DNA of 6,689 nucleotides from contig JAFGOZ010000503.1 in NCBI GenBank assembly GCA_016926235.1, positions 1 to 6,689 of the forward strand, in the 5' to 3' direction. The notes under the pieces were generated by a model. The model made no database searches and was not told the origin of the DNA. It saw nothing but the letters and a program-made list of their open reading frames with translations. A program made the translations under genes and the position numbers. Below, piece after piece: positions 1-6,388 of the stretch. Each line of letters starts with the position of its first letter. Within the stretch, counting starts at the first letter, position 1. The stretch is from Bacteroidales bacterium (GTDB taxonomy: Bacteria; Bacteroidota; Bacteroidia; Bacteroidales; UBA10428).

Positions 1-38
1 ACCCTGCAGGCTTATTTGGGCTTTAAACTTTGACTTTT

Positions 39-176
39 TTACCGTATATTTGGAAACGAGACCAATATATAATTTCCAAATCCATCCGTCAAAGAATCAA
101 ATCGAAATGTCCTATGGAGCGTACTCGTGGGCGCCGATGTCGACAGCCAAACATTATTAAGGGTCAACTGCTTCAT
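39..176 (-). pseudogene. Possible 45-codon remnant or small ORF at the 3' end of the module
   Basis: An ATG at 174-176 opens a frame of 45 codons ending with TAA at 39-41, overlapping the end of the 675-residue gene by 20 bases in another frame. Its residues (F-R-F-D-S-L-T-D-G-F-G-N-Y-I-L-V-S-F-P) look like the closing beta strands of a structural domain more than like random translation, and 111-150 is 62% G+C (25 of 40) while 1-110 is about 35%. It could be the 3' remnant of an earlier fibre gene whose front was replaced by the lyase-like gene. It could equally be chance. No start signal supports expression. Confidence 0.25.
48..81. repeat. 9-bp perfect inverted repeat
   Basis: The arms atttggaaa (48-56) and tttccaaat (73-81) are perfect reverse complements separated by 16 bases. 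It lies downstream of the last gene, where an operon terminator might be expected. However, the stem is A/T-rich and on the minus strand it is followed by an A-rich, not T-rich, stretch, so it is not a convincing intrinsic terminator. It also falls within the possible 45-codon remnant. Confidence 0.5.
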
Positions 177-2184
177 ACGTAAATTTCCAACCCTTAGAAG
201 GACCGTTATTATTTCCCATGTAATAATCAATTGTTACCTCATTATCTAATATATGGTAAGTATTTGATGTACTTGGCCATGCTGAATAATCATAACCCCA
301 CTCATATAAAGGCGAAGCACTTTTATTTACTCCCACTCCCGTATATATCTTTGTCCATGAATTATCCCCATAGTCCCAATCGAATCTGTAATAATCAAAA
401 TCAATATCTATATATTTGCCTTCCGGAACTGTTATTGTTTTTCTGTAAGTTCTTTCTGAATCTGGTGGCCTATTGATAAAATAATGACTTTGTATTATAC
501 CTGAACTACCCGTAAAATCTTCACAGAATAGGATTGAATCAACTTGTAAATTCGGGTGCGAAATATTCTGATACCAAATCTTATCACCCGCTTCATAGGG
601 TCCTTCTTTGTATCTCGTTCCTGAATTAGCTACCGATATTTTGATATTATCAAATTCTATCCATTGGTCTTGTTGACTTGCAAATTCAGAACCTGAACCC
701 CCGAAGAAAAAACTTAACTTTGCTCCCTCTATTAACCCATAATCATCCCCATGTTGTACTGCCCTCATTACTAACCCATATTGGCCATTACTATAATCAC
801 CATTAGTGAACACTTCCTTACGACCATTCTCTACTCCTAAATCATTTACCGTAGCTCTTGTTGAGTAATGGGTCCAACTTGATGGTACTTGCCCTATATA
901 TTGGCCAGCATTTAATATTCCCGATAATGTGTAGCTATAATTTTGTATAGCTTCATTATACCCCCAAACAATATGAGCCCACCAAGCTGCCCAATCTTCG
1001 GGATCTACCCAAGTCGAATCACCCCTATGTTCGTGGTTTAACCCCCCATAAACTCCACCAATAGGAAATTTACCACTATAATACCCTGGAGTTTCATCTG
1101 TATCGAATCCCGGCATAGCTCTAAAATCAAGGTCTACCCAAACTTCTCTATATACCGTATCCAGAGGTATAAATATTTCAAATCCTTTATCAGCACCATA
1201 TTCACCCTCTAATATTTTAGAATGCCAAACTTTCTCATGAACACCATCATTTAAATCCACGATTGATTGGTGTGTGGCATAAAAGTTACCCTTCCAAACC
1301 TGGAATTGTTGCATTAACGTACTATAGGCTAAACCACCTGTGGGAAATGCCTCAAAATCATTAGCAAATAGAAATACTATTGAATCAGCTTCTGGCTCTT
1401 CTGGCTCTTCTGGCTCTTCTGGCTCTTCTGATATTATATGTTGGTTAGAATGATTAAACCATGTTATTCTATTCCTTGCACTGATCTCAGGAGTGTTCTT
1501 GTATGCTCCTGTATATATGTAATTTACAAAAGAATTTGTTGGGGTCACATTTTTAAAAATCATTATTTCATCAAAATTACCTATCCACTCACCGTTTCCC
1601 CAGTAATCCAATCCAAACAACCACCGTGTTTCTTTAGGAAATCCACTGTCTATGGTAGAATCCGGCATAGTGACCCTACTACCATCAATCCAAGTACGAA
1701 TAATTGTTGATGTACCATTATCATTAAAATAAAAAAATAAATGGTGAAAGGTATTTGGTGTCCATGTATAGCTTATGGTTGCTGATGATGTACCAACATA
1801 GATCTTTAATTGATTTGTTGCAATGCCTCTAATATATAAATTGTCCGTAGAAGGCGTAATACTGTCTGCGGCGCAAAATATATACCTATAATCATCAATA
1901 TCAGCATAAGTATATGCAAACAATGACAGACAAAAACTATTACCAAGGTCAATTGTCTTAGTCTTTGCATGATCATCCGAACCCTGCAATAGCAGGGAAT
2001 GTGATCCCCACCTTACCACACTTTCATCATAAAGAGCACCTCCATTAATTGATAGATCATCACCGGTTAAATTTGAATCAATCGGAGTATTGTCAAGCGA
2101 CCAATGCCATGTTGATCCTGCTGTCTGTCCCTTACCAATCCCACAAGCAACAAGCAACGCAAACAAAAATGTTAATATCCTCAT
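157..2184 (-). CDS. Secreted LamG / PL14-like lyase / CUB-like protein, candidate depolymerase (675 aa)
   Basis: Predicted surface or virion glycan-degrading protein. The signal peptide (R-I-L-T-F-L-F-A-L-L-V-A-C14) has an L-V-A-C lipobox; G-K-G-Q could also be a Sec site. Residues about 26-228 are a LamG/concanavalin-like sandwich (G-G-A-L-Y-D, W-G-S-H-S-L-L-L-Q-G, ending I-G-N-F-D-E-I-M-I-F). An (E-E-P)4 linker follows at about 252-266. Residues about 268-520 resemble polysaccharide lyase family 14: L-E-G-E-Y-G-A-D-K-G-F-E-I-F, S-G-K372-F-P-I-G-G, Y416-S-Y418, then F-F-F-G-G-S and W-I-E-F-D-N-I-K-I. Characterised PL14 enzymes, as I recall, use a Lys, an S-x-R and a Y-x-Y; Lys and Y-x-Y are present here but the S-x-R position reads W402-A-H404. 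Residues about 570-672 look CUB-like (K-Y-I-D-I-D-F, K-I-Y-T-G, G-W-K-F-T-Y-E), without the usual cysteines. Substrate is unknown. Confidence 0.7.
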   Translation of the reverse strand: MRILTFLFALLVACGIGKGQTAGSTWHWSLDNTPIDSNLTGDDLSINGGALYDESVVRWGSHSLLLQGSDDHAKTKTIDLGNSFCLSLFAYTYADIDDYRYIFCAADSITPSTDNLYIRGIATNQLKIYVGTSSATISYTWTPNTFHHLFFYFNDNGTSTIIRTWIDGSRVTMPDSTIDSGFPKETRWLFGLDYWGNGEWIGNFDEIMIFKNVTPTNSFVNYIYTGAYKNTPEISARNRITWFNHSNQHIISEEPEEPEEPEEPEADSIVFLFANDFEAFPTGGLAYSTLMQQFQVWKGNFYATHQSIVDLNDGVHEKVWHSKILEGEYGADKGFEIFIPLDTVYREVWVDLDFRAMPGFDTDETPGYYSGKFPIGGVYGGLNHEHRGDSTWVDPEDWAAWWAHIVWGYNEAIQNYSYTLSGILNAGQYIGQVPSSWTHYSTRATVNDLGVENGRKEVFTNGDYSNGQYGLVMRAVQHGDDYGLIEGAKLSFFFGGSGSEFASQQDQWIEFDNIKISVANSGTRYKEGPYEAGDKIWYQNISHPNLQVDSILFCEDFTGSSGIIQSHYFINRPPDSERTYRKTITVPEGKYIDIDFDYYRFDWDYGDNSWTKIYTGVGVNKSASPLYEWGYDYSAWPSTSNTYHILDNEVTIDYYMGNNNGPSKGWKFTYEAVDP
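1391..1430 (-). repeat. 9-bp tandem repeat encoding the (Glu-Glu-Pro)n linker
   Basis: Four perfect copies of tctggctct (plus strand) at 1391-1399, 1400-1408, 1409-1417 and 1418-1426, followed by a partial tctg. Read on the minus strand they encode E-E-P repeats between the LamG-like and lyase-like domains. Because the unit is 9 bases, gain or loss of copies changes linker length without shifting the frame. Confidence 0.95.
2181..2184 (-). promoter_or_regulatory. ATGA start-stop overlap (translational coupling)
   Basis: The ATG of the 675-residue gene (2184-2182) overlaps the TGA stop of the 554-residue gene (2183-2181) in an ATGA arrangement. There is no independent Shine-Dalgarno or promoter space, so the lyase-like gene is probably translated by ribosomes that have just finished the fibre gene. 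This ties the production of the two exported proteins together. Confidence 0.7.
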
Positions 2185-3845
2185 GGCATCTGGAATGTAA
2201 GTTGAACAATAAGACCTGTCGGCGCCGTGGTGCCTCCCGAAAACGTCCAGCGGAATTCCAGCTGATCGCCCTGTTCCACGTCGTCATAACTCGTGCTGAT
2301 CACTGCATTAGTGGAAAATGAAGCCCCTGTGCTGGTCATTAACGATTCAACAGCACTTCGCCTCCGGTAACAGGTTATGGATACCGCCGTCTGATCCCCG
2401 GCAACCTCCCCGGGGTAGGCCTCCATCTGTACCAGGTTCATCCCGTCGAGCTGAGAGGGTATCGCAAACATGTAGCCGGATTCTCCGCCCGTGGTGAGCT
2501 CGTCTTTTGTGACTTCGATTTGTACGCCCTGAGGTAATGATATTGACTTTACTTTTCCTGTTTTTGATAAACCAAGCACTCTGTGTTCTTGTGTTGATGT
2601 GCCTTCTGTTCGTAATTGCAATGAGTCTATTAAAACAAGTTCGTTAAAAACTGTTGAGCTATCATCGCGTATAGTAAAAACGTCATTATCACCATCTTTT
2701 GTTTGACAATGAAATATATCATAATAGGAATTACCAGATTCACCGATAATCAGCGGCCCCCCTCCGGTTATAAAGAACCCGTTATCAGATAAACTTAAGC
2801 CCATTTGGGCCGAACTACTACGTCTCAAACCGGAAGCATAAATACTATGTTGCAAAACCAAATTACCAGATGAAATTGAATAGTCATCGCTACCTCCTAA
2901 TGTATTCTTATCAATCCAATATACTAACTGATTTGCTGCATGACCTCCAGCGGTATCAATAATAGTTGCGGATTCAGTGCCCGATAAATTTGCACGATCG
3001 AAAAACCATTTTTTTGTTATAAAATGATTATCTGAAAATAAGGAAGTATCTGGATTACCTAATAGATACATGCCAGATGAGTCAAAAATGGCCTGAATCA
3101 GATAATCTGGATTCCTTTCTACTTCCAAGTAAACACGATTTTGTTTAGCATTTGCATAAGTTCTCACCTGTGCCCTATTTAATGATGCCAAATCCTCGCT
3201 GGATTTTAATGTTGATTGATAATAATGTCCGGTTGTTGGATGATATCCGATTGAATATTCTAAAGCTTGGCGGCCGTCATGTGTGTATAGACCTGTCGGT
3301 CTTATGTACACTGTATCATTAGTTAAATCGCTAACAAATATACCACCTTCAGAGGCATCCCATTTTATACTTGTATTAGTAGCAGCGCCTCCTGCGCCAT
3401 CAGATAGTAATATTTCGTTCAGACTACCTGGTATTGTAGCACTTTCACCGCCTCCATGCTCTGCAATATAATCTTTAATCGCCTTTATGCTCCATGCCGT
3501 TGTTGAGTCAGGGAATGTGCCTTGTGAAGTATCATTACGAAAACCTGTTAAATCTGCATATAGCGGGCTTTTTGAAAAACGTATTGTTTGAAATCCACTG
3601 AAGGTTAACCCGTCAGGCTGTGTATTCATTGAAACAATGAGATATTCTTCTCCGCCGTTTGGTGAGATGTATAAGGCCGCCCCACCTGATGCGCGCCTTA
3701 TAAAACCGCCATTTGGAAATTTAAAAATAGTGTCATTTATAATTGTGCCTTGTACATCCAGCGGCTGGCTAAAGCGTTTTGGCTTTTGTGCATTGCAGCT
3801 TATTAAAATGCTCATTAAAGCCAGAAAAAATAGTGTTTTTTTCAT
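2181..3845 (-). CDS. Fibre-like protein with signal peptide and swapped C-terminal tip (554 aa)
   Basis: Large fibre-like protein with an export signal. Residues 1-20 are K-K, a hydrophobic run L-F-F-L-A-L-M-S-I-L-I, then S-C-N-A-Q. This fits either a lipoprotein signal (lipobox L14-I-S-C17) or Sec cleavage at A19/Q20, so it is probably exported by the host. The body shows repeated beta fibre-neck phrases: S-I-K-A-I-K-D-Y-I before G-G-G-E, L-N-E-I-L-L-S-D-G-A-G-G, A-N-Q-L-V-Y-W and L-R-T-E-G-T-S-T-Q-E-H-R-V-L-G-L. Residues about 437-554 are a discrete terminal module (F-A-I-P-S-Q-L-D-G-M-N-L-V near its start, S-Y-D-D-V-E-Q-G-D-Q-L near the middle, G-L-I-V-Q-L-T-F-Q-M-P at the end) that I recognise as a recurrent phage fibre tip of unknown target. 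That module is encoded in clearly G+C-richer DNA than the rest. Starts 2 bases after the previous stop; its TGA overlaps the next ATG. Confidence 0.7.
   Translation of the reverse strand: MKKTLFFLALMSILISCNAQKPKRFSQPLDVQGTIINDTIFKFPNGGFIRRASGGAALYISPNGGEEYLIVSMNTQPDGLTFSGFQTIRFSKSPLYADLTGFRNDTSQGTFPDSTTAWSIKAIKDYIAEHGGGESATIPGSLNEILLSDGAGGAATNTSIKWDASEGGIFVSDLTNDTVYIRPTGLYTHDGRQALEYSIGYHPTTGHYYQSTLKSSEDLASLNRAQVRTYANAKQNRVYLEVERNPDYLIQAIFDSSGMYLLGNPDTSLFSDNHFITKKWFFDRANLSGTESATIIDTAGGHAANQLVYWIDKNTLGGSDDYSISSGNLVLQHSIYASGLRRSSSAQMGLSLSDNGFFITGGGPLIIGESGNSYYDIFHCQTKDGDNDVFTIRDDSSTVFNELVLIDSLQLRTEGTSTQEHRVLGLSKTGKVKSISLPQGVQIEVTKDELTTGGESGYMFAIPSQLDGMNLVQMEAYPGEVAGDQTAVSITCYRRRSAVESLMTSTGASFSTNAVISTSYDDVEQGDQLEFRWTFSGGTTAPTGLIVQLTFQMP
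2184..2530 (-). other. G+C-rich exchangeable module encoding a fibre tip
   Basis: Hand counts give 169 G or C in 300 bases (56%) for 2221-2520, against 64 in 180 (36%) for 2521-2700 and about 36% in sampled lines of the lyase-like gene on the other side. The block corresponds almost exactly to the C-terminal domain of the 554-residue fibre (residues about 437-554). The coincidence of composition and domain boundary suggests that the domain was acquired by recombination. No flanking direct repeats were seen. Confidence 0.7.
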
Positions 3846-3847
3846 TT

Positions 3848-4336
3848 TTAAACAGGTATTACAGTTCGTTTGACATCAATAAGATACAAAAGGCCATTAT
3901 TGCCCAATGTGAGATCATCAGTCCATCCAATGCGCAGATCGTTTTCTGATATGTTTTTACTGAAAGTGAATCCGCATTCATCGAAATCTGCCTCATGAAC
4001 AATAATTGTGTTTTCGCGATTTTCTATGCGAATAACACCCATTTCAACAAGTGATCCTCTTATAAGGGAATAGGTAATGTGTATGGATGAATGTAGTGTT
4101 TTATCACCAACAATAATATTACCGGAGGAACCGTTTGCCAGGGTGATTGGCACTACATCCTCAGCCCCTGAAGCAGGAGCTTTTGAATCAAGTGCATCTT
4201 GCAGACCATCAATTCTATCAATTGACAGTGTGTCTTCATTTGGATGGAACAAAGAGTCAATCAACTCTGCAAATTGCGCCTGAGTTGGTTTATCACCTGT
4301 TTCAAACCATGTCTTTAGTGTTGCTCTTGGTGTCAT
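3848..4336 (-). CDS. Short tail fibre protein (162 aa)
   Basis: Second small fibre-type protein. Residues 1 to about 37 (T-P-R-A-T-L-K-T-W-F-E-T-G-D-K-P-T then Q-F-A-E-L-I-D-S-L-F-H) form a helical N-terminal segment common at the start of Bacteroidota phage fibre genes, where it probably docks on another tail protein. A short linker with I-D-G-L-Q-D-A-L-D-S-K-A (42-53), typical of trimeric fibre necks, leads to a beta-rich C-terminal module from about residue 62: S-S-I-H-I-T-Y-S-L-I-R-G-S-L (83-96), then G-F-T-F-S-K-N-I-S-E-N-D-L-R-I. That module is another mobile tip found on many fibre proteins. No enzyme motif and no signal peptide. The gap to the preceding stop is 1 base and to the following start 2 bases, so translation is almost certainly coupled. 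Structural role is confident; binding target is unknown. Confidence 0.7.
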   Translation of the reverse strand: MTPRATLKTWFETGDKPTQAQFAELIDSLFHPNEDTLSIDRIDGLQDALDSKAPASGAEDVVPITLANGSSGNIIVGDKTLHSSIHITYSLIRGSLVEMGVIRIENRENTIIVHEADFDECGFTFSKNISENDLRIGWTDDLTLGNNGLLYLIDVKRTVIPV

Positions 4337-4337
4337 G

Positions 4338-5024
4338 TTATGCTACATAATCAATTACTATCCATCCCCTGTTGTAACTGGTATTATCGTAAGCGTCTGA
4401 ATCAAATACGCCTGATTCATTCCTGTGTAATACGATTATACCGTTCCATTGTATTTCAAAGTATCCATCTTGTAAAAGATCTCGATATATCATGTATTGA
4501 GAACTATCAAAACGTATTATAATACTTACTGATCTTATACCTGAAATTGCCATTGGTAAAGAGACTGATTTTAATGCCTCCGTGTCCATATTCCAGTCGC
4601 CGATCTCAACAACTGCCCTGGTTAATCCTGCGGATCCTGATAATTGAGGCAAAGAAAAGGTTTGATTCTCGATGAGGTCTCTTGCATTTTTAAAGGTTGA
4701 CCAGGCAATCTGGCCAGTACCGGCACCAAATACCAGTTGCTTGGTTGTTTTTGTATAGGTACCGTCGTTTACCGTAATTGTTTCAGTAGTACTGACAACT
4801 CTTACATATGTTTGCGTTGTTCCACCAGCAAATGGCATAATTTCACCATTGACCACAACATAACCACCTGACGTGCTTGCTCCAACTGTTTCGCATCCGG
4901 ATATGATATAATTGCCCGATATTATGCCGGCCAGCTTTTCAATGAGTTGAGCTGCGGTTTGTAGGAAGCCTAAAACGTTTGTTGTTAACGGGAAATCGTT
5001 TTTGTTGAAATCAATAGTATCCAT
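4338..5024 (-). CDS. Tail fibre / fibre-adaptor protein (228 aa)
   Basis: Probable fibre or adaptor that docks on the baseplate. It appears to have two modules. Residues 1 to about 125 begin D-T-I-D-F-N-K-N-D-F-P-L-T-T and contain a helix (L-G-F-L-Q-T-A-A-Q-L-I-E-K-L) followed by Y-I-I-S-G-C and G-Y-V-V-V-N-G-E-I-M-P-F-A-G-G; I associate this N-terminal module with Bacteroidota phage tail genes, where it likely attaches to the tail. Residues about 138-228 form a second module with I-G-D-W-N-M-D-T (141-148), I-R-S-V-S-I-I-I-R (163-171) and a final Y-D-N-T-S-Y-N-R-G-W-I-V-I-D-Y; this module recurs on many unrelated fibre genes and probably forms a trimeric beta tip. No signal peptide. It starts 5 bases after the gpI-like stop and ends 1 base before the next ATG. 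No Shine-Dalgarno is obvious. Confidence 0.7.
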   Translation of the reverse strand: MDTIDFNKNDFPLTTNVLGFLQTAAQLIEKLAGIISGNYIISGCETVGASTSGGYVVVNGEIMPFAGGTTQTYVRVVSTTETITVNDGTYTKTTKQLVFGAGTGQIAWSTFKNARDLIENQTFSLPQLSGSAGLTRAVVEIGDWNMDTEALKSVSLPMAISGIRSVSIIIRFDSSQYMIYRDLLQDGYFEIQWNGIIVLHRNESGVFDSDAYDNTSYNRGWIVIDYVA

Positions 5025-5029
5025 ATTTT

Positions 5030-5524
5030 TCAGATTTGCATTATTTTATATCGTTTGCTTGCGAGTTTGTATGCATTTAATATTGATGCCATACGGTACA
5101 ATTCTGTTTGTGTGAGTACGAATGGTACCTGTACAACAAAATCATAAGTACCACTGTAATTGGAATTATCATGAATAATAGGTATGTCGGCATCATGCCC
5201 GGATCCTTCCTGGTGAGTAAACACTGGTAATTGTGCACTGTCCTGGTGAATGAGAATGACAGAGTAACCAGGGTTGTCGATAACAGTTATGCGCCTACTG
5301 CTTGCATCAAAAGTGTCATTAAGAACTTTCTGCAGATAGCAAACCTGTGGAGTAATAGCGGTACGGTAGTTAACATCTGTCCAATATGCTATGAATGAAT
5401 TATACAACCAGGCAACTGGTGATATTAATGCTTTTGTCCATGCCAGGATAAAAGCATTACGCAGTTGCGGCGGAACAAGCCATCGTATTAACCGGTTATA
5501 GTCTATGTTATAAATTGGTTCCAT
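5030..5524 (-). CDS. gpI-like phage tail/baseplate protein
   Basis: A 164-residue structural protein placed where P2-type phages carry gpI, directly after the J-like gene and before the fibres. The N-terminus is the most recognisable part: D-Y-N-R-L-I-R-W-L-V-P-P-Q-L-R (residues 8-22), then a long helical stretch through W-L-Y-N-S-F-I-A-Y (39-47), then Q-V-C-Y-L-Q-K-V-L-N-D-x-F-D (60-73) followed by R-R-I-T-V. This layout is common in short tail proteins of Bacteroidota prophages that are usually left as hypothetical. The C-terminal half is beta-rich with a final helix from about residue 138. The ATG lies inside the last codons of the previous gene (17-base overlap), which points to coupled translation. 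TGA stop; the next ATG begins 5 bases later. The wedge or fibre-connector role is an inference from position, not from a diagnostic motif. Confidence 0.65.
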   Translation of the reverse strand: MEPIYNIDYNRLIRWLVPPQLRNAFILAWTKALISPVAWLYNSFIAYWTDVNYRTAITPQVCYLQKVLNDTFDASSRRITVIDNPGYSVILIHQDSAQLPVFTHQEGSGHDADIPIIHDNSNYSGTYDFVVQVPFVLTQTELYRMASILNAYKLASKRYKIMQI

Positions 5525-6386
5525 AGGGTATCCAGTTAATTATCAGATCCCCATCGTATACCTTAAGCCAACCTGCCTCAGGGTTATACTTTGCTGATAT
5601 GATTTCCCATTCGTATTCACCCCAGTATGCCTCAGCTGATATGATCTGTGGTATTTTAATACCATCTACCGCCTGCATGGCATCGGTAAGGGCCATGTTT
5701 GAGTATTCACCATTAAATGGCAGGTTCTCAATGTATGAATTGATTGCGCTTTGCAATGGGATATTGTCAGTGCCATCAAGGCGCCTACCTTCATTATCGA
5801 GTACCATGGGATCAAAATAGGCATCGATGATTAGGCGTAGGTGATCGGGATCCTGGCTTACAAAACGTATTTTCACGCCTGCATCCTTTACACTTTGCAT
5901 GTAGATGTAGAATGCGAGCTGCTCACCGGAACCACCAGACGATTCCGTCATGGGTGCGCTTACACCGGCATTGGGCCAAATACCTGATAGTTTGTCAAGT
6001 GTGCTCCCGGACTCCTTTGCCACTTTCAACTTCAGATATCCATCATAAGTTTCAATTGCAGCGGCAAACTTTACGATTTTTGCATCATCGTCATCAACCA
6101 GGTATTGATCACTGTCCTGGATGAGTGTATGGCCGTATTGAAATACTTTTGCTTTATTACAGTACCAGGAAGGCCAATGTGGAGTCTTATTTGCTATTGT
6201 TGATTCAACTTCTGATTTATGGGTATCGAATAATTTCTCGAGCATCCAGATTGACACGGCAACCACATAGGTGAACAACCTCCATATCGATACCTTTGAT
6301 GTTGAGGTAAGCTGCGTTGACAAAGTTGCATCAGATGATATGCTGCTGATGATACTATTTTGTATTTCGTTTATTGTGCGTGCCAT
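5508..6386 (-). CDS. Baseplate J-like tail protein
   Basis: Probable baseplate wedge component (gpJ / T4 gp6-like role), 292 residues. The N-terminus is a helical region containing S-I-W-R-L-F-T-Y-V-V-A-V-S-I-W (about residues 33-47), amphipathic to hydrophobic but without a signal-peptide layout. The C-terminal third carries the pattern I associate with baseplate J proteins: a beta segment L-R-L-I-I-D-A-Y-F-D-P, then A-I-N-S-Y-I-E-N-L-P-F-N-G-E-Y, then L-T-D-A-M-Q-A-V-D-G-I. It starts at ATG 2 bases after the LysM-like gene and overlaps the next gene by 17 bases. No good Shine-Dalgarno is seen before the ATG, so coupling or an A/T-rich leader probably drives initiation. Relatives of this type in Bacteroidota are, as I recall, sometimes labelled nucleotidyltransferase; I see no G-S ... 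D-x-D motif supporting that. Assignment to baseplate rests on pattern and gene order. Confidence 0.75.
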   Translation of the reverse strand: MARTINEIQNSIISSISSDATLSTQLTSTSKVSIWRLFTYVVAVSIWMLEKLFDTHKSEVESTIANKTPHWPSWYCNKAKVFQYGHTLIQDSDQYLVDDDDAKIVKFAAAIETYDGYLKLKVAKESGSTLDKLSGIWPNAGVSAPMTESSGGSGEQLAFYIYMQSVKDAGVKIRFVSQDPDHLRLIIDAYFDPMVLDNEGRRLDGTDNIPLQSAINSYIENLPFNGEYSNMALTDAMQAVDGIKIPQIISAEAYWGEYEWEIISAKYNPEAGWLKVYDGDLIINWIPYGTNL

Positions 6387-6388
6387 AA

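Noticed and set aside
3..10. Palindrome cctgcagg as an attachment site
   Set aside because: It is an isolated 8-base palindrome with no second copy, integrase or tRNA nearby.
30..81. Intrinsic terminator after the last gene
   Set aside because: The 9-bp inverted repeat has an A/T-rich stem and 16-base loop, and on the minus strand it is followed by A residues where a T-run is required.
157..176. Programmed frameshift joining the 675-residue protein to the 45-codon downstream frame
   Set aside because: The CUB-like domain ends naturally at the stop codon and no slippery heptamer is seen near the overlap.
260..480. Tyr/Asn/Asp-rich C-terminus as the variable region of a diversity-generating retroelement
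   Set aside because: No template repeat and no reverse transcriptase are in the window, and the segment reads as a CUB-like domain and not a C-type lectin fold.
231..4522. Several plus-strand open frames of 60-90 codons
   Set aside because: All lie opposite confident minus-strand genes, lack recognisable domains and read as low-complexity shadow translations.
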